Positions 1-6,697 of a DNA stretch of 64,000 nt are shown in pieces. Position 1 is the stretch's first letter. Each line of letters opens with the position of its first letter. The notes beneath the pieces were generated by a model. The model searched no databases. It saw nothing but the letters and a program-made list of their open reading frames with translations, and had not been told where the DNA came from. The position numbers and the translations under genes were made by a program. Origin of the DNA: Breznakiella homolactica (GTDB lineage Bacteria > Spirochaetota > Spirochaetia > Treponematales > Breznakiellaceae); the NCBI RefSeq assembly GCF_016616095.2, contig NZ_CP067089.2, positions 1,488,001 through 1,552,000 on the forward strand, in the 5' to 3' direction.

Positions 1-1308
1 CATGAGGTACGGGAAGAATGCCAGATTGTTTACGAAGGTCGCCAGTTTGCTGCCCCGTTTCTTTACAATGGCGTAACCCGCCAGGGCGCCGACGGTTCCC
101 GAAATGAAGGCCACCACCACCGACAGGCGGAGGCTGTTCCACAAGCCGAGATAGATGTATTTGTTCTTGAGAATCCCCGGCTCACCGCCGCCGATATCCT
201 CCCGGCCTTCACCGATCCAGAACTGGGTGGTAAAGTTTTTGAGCGAATAATCTCCCGGAGCCATGATGAAGGATTCCACCGCAAAGGTGATCAGGGGCAG
301 GATGGCGATGACGCCGACGAAAATCACCAGGAACACCGAAACAGGCGTCCGGAAAGCTTTTAGTTTAACCAGGGAAATATTGGAACTCTTTCCGGTTACG
401 GTGGTAAAGGATTTCCGTTTCCCCACGAACCACTGCTGGAACATGAGGATGGCGGTTCCGATTACGATCATGACCAGAGCCATGATGTAGCCGTAGCCCG
501 GGTTGAGCCCGTTCAGCGTGCGGTAGAGCTGGGTGGTAAGCACCTGGAACCGGACCGGAAGGCCCAGGAAGGCCGGCACCGCGAAGGCGCTCATGCAGCT
601 CGAGAATACCAGGAGGAAGGTGGACATCACCGCGGGCATAACAATGGGCAGGGTTATGCGGGAAAGAATTTTAAAGCGGTTCGCCTTGAGAATCACCGCG
701 GCTTCTTCCAGGTTGGCGTCCATATTCCGGAGAATCCCGCCGATGAGAATATACGCGAAGGGGGCGTAATGGAGCCCCTGGACAATAATAATGGGAAAAA
801 TACCATAGGCAAACCAGTTTGCCGTTTCTATTCCGGTCATGGCCGTGAACAGCCCCGGGGCTCCGCCGATAAGACTGTTCCGGAAAAAGTTCCGCCAGGC
901 CATAGCCAGGGTCCAGGAAGGCATAATATACGGAAAAATAAACGTAACGGAAATAAAGGATTTCCACCGCATATCGCTGCGGGTAATGAGCCATGCCACA
1001 CTGCCGCCCAGAAAAATGGCGACCACACAGCTCCAGAGGGATACCTTAATGGTATTCCAGAAGGGCCGGTAAAAAATATTCTTGCTTGTCTCACCGTCCA
1101 GGAATATTTTCTTCCAGTGGAACATGGTGAGATCCCCGATTTTCGATCCCTTGACGCTCATTACTTCAGAGGGATGCACAATAAAAGTATCCCTGATGAG
1201 AGACAGTAACGGAAACAAGGTCAGGAAGGTGAGGAGGACCGCAAGAATTACCAGGATCACATTGTAGGGTTTCCTGATAAAGGATCGTAACTGATTACCA
1301 ATGGTCAT
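1..1308 (-). CDS. Iron(III)-type ABC transporter permease (FbpB/ThiP-like), 3' end outside window
   Basis: This is an inner-membrane permease of a two-domain (fused) ABC importer of the Fe3+/thiamine type. The frame reads without a stop from an ATG at 1308 to the window edge, giving about 436 residues. Hydrophobic segments are visible near residues 15-37, 95-105, 120-135 and 165-190, and again in the C-terminal half. An EAA-type loop (EEAAVILKANRF...LP) in the first half is the expected contact with the ATPase; its usual Gly is Asn here. The gene lies downstream of the binding-protein gene, separated by 122 bases that contain a hairpin. The ATPase gene is probably beyond the left edge. The metal substrate is inferred from the family only. 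Confidence 0.85.
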   Translation of the reverse strand, partial: MTIGNQLRSFIRKPYNVILVILAVLLTFLTLFPLLSLIRDTFIVHPSEVMSVKGSKIGDLTMFHWKKIFLDGETSKNIFYRPFWNTIKVSLWSCVVAIFLGGSVAWLITRSDMRWKSFISVTFIFPYIMPSWTLAMAWRNFFRNSLIGGAPGLFTAMTGIETANWFAYGIFPIIIVQGLHYAPFAYILIGGILRNMDANLEEAAVILKANRFKILSRITLPIVMPAVMSTFLLVFSSCMSAFAVPAFLGLPVRFQVLTTQLYRTLNGLNPGYGYIMALVMIVIGTAILMFQQWFVGKRKSFTTVTGKSSNISLVKLKAFRTPVSVFLVIFVGVIAILPLITFAVESFIMAPGDYSLKNFTTQFWIGEGREDIGGGEPGILKNKYIYLGLWNSLRLSVVVAFISGTVGALAGYAIVKKRGSKLATFVNNLAFFPYLM

Positions 1309-1394
1309 GGCCGCTGAATCCCCTATAGTATCGATTGGGTACAGTTCCTCCCCATTACGCTAAACAGGGGAAACTGTAAAAAATGGGCAGACCG

Positions 1395-1418
1395 CCGGAA
1401 CCCAATCCCGGGTTCCGG
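1395..1418 (-). promoter_or_regulatory. Intercistronic stem-loop between binding protein and permease genes
   Basis: A perfect 9-bp stem (CCGGAACCC / GGGTTCCGG) closes a 6-nt loop 13 bases past the binding-protein stop. A run of six T lies about 12 nt further along the minus strand, so it is a poor intrinsic terminator. Such hairpins between binding-protein and permease genes often stabilise the upstream mRNA or attenuate read-through. Here that role is inferred. Confidence 0.55.
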
Positions 1419-1431
1419 ACAGTCAGGCATA

Positions 1432-2571
1432 TTACTTTTTGTAGGCTATGTTGTTGACGAATTCCTCAACCTCTGCCCGGTTTTCGAACAGATACTGGGG
1501 ATCTTCAAGGACCAGACGGCTCTCCCAGAAGGAAACGGGATGGTCGCCGGCGTTAACGGGAATATTGGGATTGGTGGAATAGGCACCCACATCCTTGCCC
1601 CAGGGAGCGTAGCCTTCCGGGGTCAGAAGGAATTCAATAAAGAGTTTTGCCGCGTTGGGGTGCTTGGCGTTCCGGGTCAGATGCAGGAAGGCCGGATACA
1701 TAAATCCCGAGAAAGGTTCAATCTCGGTCATGGGCATCAGGGCAAGGTTTTTATTGGCGTCGAACCGTGTTTTGGAATACACAAAGAGGCCCATGGTTGT
1801 CTGGGGCTGACCTTTGATCCCGATATTTTCGGAAATCGTGGTATCGCTGTTCCCCAGCACAAGGCCGTTCCCGAAGAACTGTTTTATCCATTCGTAACCG
1901 GCATTCGGCGTGGTAAGTACCAGTTTTTTTCCATAAAGATCCTGATAGGCTTTATCGATCTTGGCGCTCCATTCCGGGGAGGTAATCATGGTGAGGAAGT
2001 TCATGTTGACCCCTTCGGTATTGGGGTCTTTGAACTGCACCAGCCCCCGCCACTTGGGTTCGGTTACTTCCCAGATATTCTTCATGACCGGAGTCTGGGT
2101 CCGTTCACTGTTAAAAATAAATACCTTGTTGATGAGCTGGAATGTCAGCGGATTCTGGTATTCCTGGGGAATTATGGATTTCATGGATTCCGGGACGTAA
2201 TTAACCAGATACCCCGGGGCAATGAGCTGCCCGTAAATCCGGCCTGAGTCCTGGGAGATGACAAAGTCCGCCCCTTCAATACCGCCGCCGACTTCCTTGG
2301 TAACCTTTTCAATCAGCTCGCCGTCTTTGAGGTTGGAATATTCAACCTTGATGCCGTAGAGTTTTTCGAATTCCACCGCGGCGTTGGCAATACGGGATGT
2401 AATTGAATAAACCACCACCTTCCCTTCTGCCTTGGCAGCGGCTACCAGTTCATCATGGGTCAGAACTTTCTCGATTTCCGGATTAGTCTGGGAAGTATCG
2501 CTTTTACCGCCCCCAAAGACTACCGCCGTCATTGCCATGGCTAAGGCAACCAGAACTACCGTCCTTTTCAT
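1432..2571 (-). CDS. Extracellular solute-binding protein of Fe3+-type ABC transporter
   Basis: This 379-residue family 1 solute-binding protein resembles FbpA/AfuA ferric binders. It would capture substrate outside the inner membrane and deliver it to the permease encoded downstream. An N-terminal hydrophobic signal (about residues 1-20) is followed by a Gly-rich, polar linker (FGGGKSD). No Cys is present at the expected lipobox position, unlike many spirochaetal binding proteins, so it may be secreted by signal peptidase I or lack a lipid anchor. A typical C-terminal stretch (AKLFIEFLLTPEG) supports the fold. The start has AAGGAGC upstream and a good promoter at 2612-2640. Confidence 0.85.
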   Translation of the reverse strand: MKRTVVLVALAMAMTAVVFGGGKSDTSQTNPEIEKVLTHDELVAAAKAEGKVVVYSITSRIANAAVEFEKLYGIKVEYSNLKDGELIEKVTKEVGGGIEGADFVISQDSGRIYGQLIAPGYLVNYVPESMKSIIPQEYQNPLTFQLINKVFIFNSERTQTPVMKNIWEVTEPKWRGLVQFKDPNTEGVNMNFLTMITSPEWSAKIDKAYQDLYGKKLVLTTPNAGYEWIKQFFGNGLVLGNSDTTISENIGIKGQPQTTMGLFVYSKTRFDANKNLALMPMTEIEPFSGFMYPAFLHLTRNAKHPNAAKLFIEFLLTPEGYAPWGKDVGAYSTNPNIPVNAGDHPVSFWESRLVLEDPQYLFENRAEVEEFVNNIAYKK

Positions 2572-2611
2572 ACAAGCTCCTTTACATTAAGGAAACGTTA
2601 AGATTACGTTA

Positions 2612-2640
2612 ATTATTAGGCAATACTTCCAATTAGTCAA
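2612..2640 (-). promoter_or_regulatory. Promoter for the ABC binding-protein gene
   Basis: On the minus strand TTGACT (2640-2635) is followed after 17 bp by AATAAT (2617-2612), close to the sigma70 consensus. The transcript would carry a leader of about 35 nt containing the AAGGAGC ribosome site of the gene starting at 2571. Confidence 0.6.
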
Positions 2641-2737
2641 GAAAAAAAGGATACGTCCAATCTCTTTTATTACTGCAGTACCGGTCTCTGACCTCATATC
2701 CGGCAGATTCCACTCTCAGCCGGTACTCTGCTCAATA

Positions 2738-2766
2738 TTGCTAATCTTCCCGTATCGTAGTATTAC
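2738..2766 (+). promoter_or_regulatory. Promoter abutting the HAD gene start (possible leaderless transcript)
   Basis: TTGCTA (2738-2743), a 17-bp spacer and TATTAC (2761-2766) stand only 7 nt before the ATG at 2774. Transcription would begin at or next to the start codon. No Shine-Dalgarno sequence is seen there. Confidence 0.45.
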
Positions 2767-2773
2767 TCATACT

Positions 2774-3439
2774 ATGAAATTCAAATGCGTTATTTTCGAC
2801 CTCGACGGAACCCTGGTGGATACCATCGGGGATATTACCGCTTCGGTAAACAGGGCATTATCCGATAATGGCTACAGCCTTCATTCCGAGGATGAGTATT
2901 ACACCATGGTCGGCTGGGGCTGGCGCAGACTCTGCACCCTGGCGCTTCCCGAGGAGGAGCGGTCCGCCGAACGGGTCGAGGCAATCTTCGGCGCGTCCCT
3001 GGCATACTACGCTGAAAATCCCGTGGCGTTCACCAAGCCTTACCGGGGTATTCCGGAACTGCTCGTAACGCTTAAACAGAAAAAAATAAAAACCGCGGTC
3101 CTGACCAATAAGCCCGACAGCCTTGCCCAGGCCGTCACCGCCGCGGCCTTCCCCGCGGATACCTTCAGCGCGGTATACGGCGAACGGCCGGAGCAGTTCC
3201 CGCGGAAACCCGATCCGGGATCAACATGGGAACTGCTCCTCGAACTGGACGCCAGCCCCCGGGAAACGGTGTTTGTCGGGGATTCGGAAGTGGATGTAGC
3301 CACAGCCCTGGCGGCGGACTGCCACAGCATAGGCGTCAGCTGGGGATACCGGGACAAAGCCGTTCTGGAGAAAGCCGGGGCCCAGAGGGTCATTGATACC
3401 CCCGGAGATCTGCTGGAAATAATCCAGGAAAAATTCTGA
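2774..3439 (+). CDS. HAD-family phosphatase, phosphoglycolate phosphatase-like
   Basis: This cytoplasmic HAD hydrolase has 221 residues. The nucleophile motif FDLDGT lies at residues 8-13, motif II is VLTNKP in the middle, and motif IV is VFVGDSEVDV near residue 160. An alpha-helical cap follows motif I, as in Gph/PGP enzymes that dephosphorylate 2-phosphoglycolate or similar small phosphates. The start at 2774 (MKFKCVIF) places motif I at the usual distance. A start at 2738 would add 12 residues without homologous character. The true substrate cannot be read from the sequence. It stands alone between the ABC genes and the flavoprotein operon. Confidence 0.8.
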   Translation: MKFKCVIFDLDGTLVDTIGDITASVNRALSDNGYSLHSEDEYYTMVGWGWRRLCTLALPEEERSAERVEAIFGASLAYYAENPVAFTKPYRGIPELLVTLKQKKIKTAVLTNKPDSLAQAVTAAAFPADTFSAVYGERPEQFPRKPDPGSTWELLLELDASPRETVFVGDSEVDVATALAADCHSIGVSWGYRDKAVLEKAGAQRVIDTPGDLLEIIQEKF

Positions 3440-3494
3440 AACCTGCGGCGGTACCCGGCGGCAGAAAATTTTACTTGATACAGCAACTATTTTC

Positions 3495-3524
3495 TTGACA
3501 CTCTTTGAAAATCGTTATTATTAT
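3495..3524 (+). promoter_or_regulatory. Promoter of flavoprotein-marR operon
   Basis: TTGACA (3495-3500), an 18-bp spacer and TATTAT (3519-3524) form a near-consensus promoter. The predicted start of transcription falls inside the palindromes at 3525-3551, an arrangement suited to repression. Confidence 0.6.
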
Positions 3525-3551
3525 TTGATATATCAATTATTGATACATCAA
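3525..3551 (+). promoter_or_regulatory. Tandem MarR-type operator palindromes
   Basis: A perfect 12-bp palindrome (TTGATATATCAA, 3525-3536) is followed by a near-perfect one (TTGATACATCAA, 3540-3551), with centres 15 bp apart. A weaker relative (TTGATACAGCAA) lies at 3475-3486, upstream of the promoter. The likely ligand is the MarR protein encoded by the second gene of the same operon. Confidence 0.55.
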
Positions 3552-3569
3552 ATAATATTCGGAGTTGTC

Positions 3570-4256
3570 ATGAATGTGTTACTGATTAACGGGAGCCCGA
3601 GAAAAAACGGAGCCACCGCAAAAATTCTGGCGGAGATTGAACACCGGCTCACGGAACATATCCAAGCGAATTGTGAACTGGTAAACATTTCAGAGTTGGA
3701 TCTGGAATTCTGCAGGGGCTGCTCCGGATGCTACAGGACCGGCGCTTGTTTCATTCCCGACAATGCGGAGAATTTATCCGGGAAAATCGCCCGGGCGGAT
3801 ATTGTTGTTTTCGGTTCTCCGACCTATGTCAGCGGTATCTCCGGGCAAATGAAAACCTTTGTCGACCGGGGACATTTTGTGATTGAGCAGCTGCTGACGG
3901 ATACCTATACCCTTTCGGTGGTTACCTATGAAAATGCCGATGGTTCCTCCGCCGCGGGGATTCTGGAAAAGCTATGCATCTTCTCCGGCGCTGTCCACTG
4001 CGGAAATATTACAGCCAGGGTTTCTCCCGGACAGAACCCTCTGGCGGTTAGAAGGATTGAGAAAAAAGTAGCCGCCGCAGTAAAACGACTCAGCCGGGCC
4101 GCTCTAAGGAGAAAGAAAAGAAACCTGGTTCAGGCTATTATCCATTCAGCGGTATTCAATATAGGAATAAAACCGTTTATACTGAAAAAACCGGATGCCT
4201 ATACCGGCGTTCTTGAGCATTGGAAAAAGCGAGGAATTGGGGGTGTCTCAGTTTAA
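3570..4256 (+). CDS. NADPH-dependent FMN reductase / iron-sulfur flavoprotein-like protein
   Basis: This flavodoxin-fold protein of 228 residues begins with the FMN-phosphate loop LLINGSPRKNGAT. It carries a compact cysteine cluster C48-x2-C51-x2-C54-x5-C60, as in iron-sulfur flavoproteins that bind a 4Fe-4S cluster next to FMN. The later GSPTYVSGISGQMKTFVDR segment is typical of this family. The ATG at 3570 is chosen because GGAG precedes it and the flavodoxin fold starts at once. The gene overlaps the downstream marR gene by 14 bp, so the pair should be co-transcribed and the reductase probably responds to the compound sensed by the MarR protein, possibly a quinone or an oxidant. Confidence 0.82.
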   Translation: MNVLLINGSPRKNGATAKILAEIEHRLTEHIQANCELVNISELDLEFCRGCSGCYRTGACFIPDNAENLSGKIARADIVVFGSPTYVSGISGQMKTFVDRGHFVIEQLLTDTYTLSVVTYENADGSSAAGILEKLCIFSGAVHCGNITARVSPGQNPLAVRRIEKKVAAAVKRLSRAALRRKKRNLVQAIIHSAVFNIGIKPFILKKPDAYTGVLEHWKKRGIGGVSV

Positions 4257-4683
4257 TCTCTACGAGTCCGCCGGCTTTACCCTGGTTAATACTGCTTTTC
4301 AGGTTAAGCAGAACCTGACCGCCCTGTTTTTAAAGCACGGGTTTGACGCTACGGTGGACCAGTTCTCCGTGCTGGCGGCCCTCAGCAGGGAAGACGGTGT
4401 TACCCAGAAGCGGCTGAGCGAAATCAGCGGGAAAACCGATTCAAACCTTACCCGGATCCTAAAGGGCATGGAACACAAAGGTCTGCTTTACCGCAGAATA
4501 GGGAGCGACGCCCGAAACAGAACTGTACATCTCAGCAAAACCGGTACGGAATTATACGGGGCACTGCTGCCGATTGCCCGGGAATACAATGCCCGGATAT
4601 TCCGGGGTATTTCAAAGGAAGAAACCGAAACTCTGAGCCGTATCCTCCGGCAGCTCCGGGCCGGCCTTTCCCCGGAGCGATAA
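4243..4683 (+). CDS. MarR-family transcriptional regulator
   Basis: This is a winged-helix regulator of 146 residues. The DNA-binding core runs from about residue 40 (DQFSVLAAL) through the recognition helix (TDSNLTRILKGMEHKGLLYR) to the wing (SDARNRTVHLSKTG). A GTG at 4243 with GAGG eight bases upstream is preferred. An in-frame ATG at 4195 lies deep inside the preceding gene and would add 16 unlikely residues. The overlap with the flavoprotein gene implies translational coupling. Tandem palindromes at 3525-3551 are the obvious operator, so autorepression is inferred. Confidence 0.85.
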   Translation: MSQFNLYESAGFTLVNTAFQVKQNLTALFLKHGFDATVDQFSVLAALSREDGVTQKRLSEISGKTDSNLTRILKGMEHKGLLYRRIGSDARNRTVHLSKTGTELYGALLPIAREYNARIFRGISKEETETLSRILRQLRAGLSPER

Positions 4684-4748
4684 TCCAGGGTGTCTGTATT
4701 ATTGCATAACGGGCCCCGCGGTACTGTTCTCCCCGGGCGCTTTCCGGC

Positions 4749-4777
4749 TTGAAAGACCCATACTTACCCGGTACTAT
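4749..4777 (+). promoter_or_regulatory. Promoter abutting the TrpR-like gene (possible leaderless transcript)
   Basis: TTGAAA (4749-4754), a 17-bp spacer and TACTAT (4772-4777) end 7 nt before the ATG at 4785. The mRNA would start at about the A of that ATG. No clear Shine-Dalgarno sequence precedes the gene. Confidence 0.5.
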
Positions 4778-4784
4778 AGAGTCT

Positions 4785-5090
4785 ATGAATAATCCGATGG
4801 TAGAAAAAAATATCGGCGAAATGAGCCGGGCTCTGGCCAGAACCAAGGACCCCGAGCTGGTGGAATCTTTTCTCCGGTGCCTCCTGACTCCCGCGGAAAT
4901 CACGGATATTGCGGCCCGCTGGGCCCTGGTTAAGGCTCTGGACCAGAAAATTCCCCAGAGGGAAATAGCCAAAGACCTGGGACTCTCGCTGTGCAAAATA
5001 ACCCGGGGATCCCGGGAGCTAAAAAAACCCGATTCCGGTTTCCGCCGGATTCTGGATATTTTTCAGGAATCAGAAAAGGAAAACAACTAA
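4785..5090 (+). CDS. TrpR/YerC-family DNA-binding protein
   Basis: This 101-residue protein matches the TrpR superfamily. The characteristic LLTPAEITDIAARWALVKAL segment is followed by the helix-turn-helix IPQREIAKDLGLSLCKITRGS, where ITRGS is the family signature. Most spirochaetal members are YerC-like regulators, and corepressor binding cannot be judged here. The ATG at 4785 is preferred over a TTG at 4749 because the TTG is itself the -35 element of a good promoter. The gene is followed after 12 bp by a secreted-protein gene (GTG 5103) and may be co-transcribed with it. Confidence 0.75.
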   Translation: MNNPMVEKNIGEMSRALARTKDPELVESFLRCLLTPAEITDIAARWALVKALDQKIPQREIAKDLGLSLCKITRGSRELKKPDSGFRRILDIFQESEKENN

Positions 5091-5102
5091 AGGAGTGTAT
5101 TT

Positions 5103-5609
5103 GTGAAACGGAAGTATTTGCTGGTCCTGTTTATCTGTATTGGGGCCGCTGTTTTTGCCCAATCAGGATCTCCCGCGGCGGTCTTGTCCGCCGGGGATGT
5201 GGACGCGTTTATAAAGAATTTTGAATCCATCCAGGCGGACCTGGAGAAACTGGGTCCGGTTTATGAAAATTTCGCCGAAAGCTTTGACCCCGAAGATAAT
5301 CCCAACATAATGGCCCAGGTTCAGGCCATGCCGGTCCCGGCGGAAATAAAACAGGTCTTCAGGAAAAACGGCCTCGGCGACAACGGCTGGCCTAAGATGA
5401 TCGCCATTCTCCTTGGCGCGAGCGCCATATATATGGAAGATGCTTTAAAATCCCAGGAAGCTGAGTTTATGGCGGTTCCCCAGATGGCGGAATACTTTGA
5501 ACAGCTGAAACTGCAGGTCAAGATGCTGAAAGACAGCATCCATCCCAGCGATATAAGGCTGATTGACCAGAGAAAAGCCGATCTTATCCCGCTTATCGAA
5601 AACGCGTAA
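5103..5609 (+). CDS. Secreted protein of unknown function
   Basis: This is a 168-residue protein with a clear signal peptide (basic MKRK, hydrophobic core, likely cleavage after VFAQ near residue 20). The rest is predicted mostly helical, with repeated amphipathic stretches (FIKNFESIQADLEKLGPVYENF; EYFEQLKLQVKMLKDSI) and no cysteines in the mature part. The GTG start has a strong AAAGGAG eight bases upstream. It follows the TrpR-like gene by 12 bp. I do not recognise the family; a periplasmic location is inferred. Confidence 0.65.
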   Translation: MKRKYLLVLFICIGAAVFAQSGSPAAVLSAGDVDAFIKNFESIQADLEKLGPVYENFAESFDPEDNPNIMAQVQAMPVPAEIKQVFRKNGLGDNGWPKMIAILLGASAIYMEDALKSQEAEFMAVPQMAEYFEQLKLQVKMLKDSIHPSDIRLIDQRKADLIPLIENA

Positions 5610-5611
5610 GG

Positions 5612-6610
5612 CTATATAGTTTCCGCGCGGAAGGACCGCCTGAACAGGGCTCTTCTTCCGCGCTCAAGCCAGACAAGAAGCACCGCAAGAAGGAGCCTCG
5701 GCACAAGGAGCCACACAAAGGGAACCCCTATGGCCATAAAAAGCAGGGAATCCTCCAGCAGAGAATGGCTGATCCCAACGTGGTGGTTGAAGAGATCCCC
5801 CTCGGAATCCGAAAGGGCTCCGGCCCTGATCTGTTCTATCAGAATTGCCGATCCGTACGCCAGTCCCACGAGGTTGGCCACAATCCAGAGATACCCCGAC
5901 TTCCGGGGAAGCCCGAATACCGCCATCAGCGGAGCCATGGCGTTTCCAAGGGCTTTCATAATCCCGAATTCATCGAGAATTTTCTGCAGAACCATTATTC
6001 CGAAAACAATGCACACCATCTTCAGAATAAGCAGCCCGGAATCAACAATCCAGATTTTTAGAATAATAAGCAGCTCCGCTCCCGTTAGCCCGATCGCGTC
6101 GGGCGGACCTGATTGGGTGCCGCCGCTGGGCATACCCAGCGCGGCGGGGAGTACCAGATTGAGCAGGAAGCCCGCAATCAGGGCGAAACAAATCCGCAGG
6201 GCTGCCATTTTAAAGGGATTTGAGCCGGTTTTGCCCATTACGGCGCATTCAACGATAAGATTATGGGCAATAAGGCACATGGAAGCCAGTATCGCTATCT
6301 CCCGTCCGGACAGGCTCAGGTTCTGGATTACCGCAATGGCGGAATATATATTGAGGAAAACGGAGCTCAAAAAAACCAGGGAAGCTTCTCCGGGAAGTCC
6401 GATGATACGCATCACCGGGTCCAGAAACCGGGCGGTATAATACAGAATTCCCGAATGATCCAGGAGAAGTACCAGCAGCGATACCGGAAGCATGATGGTT
6501 AGAAGAAAGCGTATCGATGACAGTGCCGGGGAAACCGCTTTTGAGGCAGCGGAAACGAGGCGGGAAAAAAAACGGTTCCGTTCCATAACCGCAATTAGAG
6601 ATAGAATCAT
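5612..6610 (-). CDS. Nucleoside-recognition (Gate) domain membrane protein, SpmA/SpmB-like
   Basis: This integral membrane protein has about 332 residues and two Gate (nucleoside recognition) modules. The first contains hydrophobic helices around residues 30-60 and 75-160. The second starts near residue 200 (GMMVLQKILDEFGIMKALGNAMAPLMAVFGLP). Proteins of this family include the spore-maturation proteins SpmA/SpmB and transporters of unknown substrate. Nothing suggests sporulation here. The ATG at 6610 is used; a TTG four codons upstream is possible and neither has a strong ribosome site. The stop lies 2 bp from the stop of the convergent secreted-protein gene. Confidence 0.7.
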   Translation of the reverse strand: MILSLIAVMERNRFFSRLVSAASKAVSPALSSIRFLLTIMLPVSLLVLLLDHSGILYYTARFLDPVMRIIGLPGEASLVFLSSVFLNIYSAIAVIQNLSLSGREIAILASMCLIAHNLIVECAVMGKTGSNPFKMAALRICFALIAGFLLNLVLPAALGMPSGGTQSGPPDAIGLTGAELLIILKIWIVDSGLLILKMVCIVFGIMVLQKILDEFGIMKALGNAMAPLMAVFGLPRKSGYLWIVANLVGLAYGSAILIEQIRAGALSDSEGDLFNHHVGISHSLLEDSLLFMAIGVPFVWLLVPRLLLAVLLVWLERGRRALFRRSFRAETI

Positions 6611-6697
6611 GCTTCTTGTCAACAGCCGGAGGCAAAATCGCTATGATCAATTTCAATTTTTTTATATAATGGAGAAAATCGTAATCCGAGGTGAATT

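Noticed and set aside
1540..2247. Long plus-strand open frame opposite the ABC binding-protein gene
   Set aside because: It is antisense to a well-supported gene, with no ribosome site and no domain; similar shadows at 14192-15028, 44482-45351 and 54461-55114 were rejected for the same reason.
2677..2726. Inverted repeat AGTACCGG / CCGGTACT upstream of the HAD gene
   Set aside because: Arms are only 8 bp and 35 bp apart; without a second copy or clear context it is within chance expectation.
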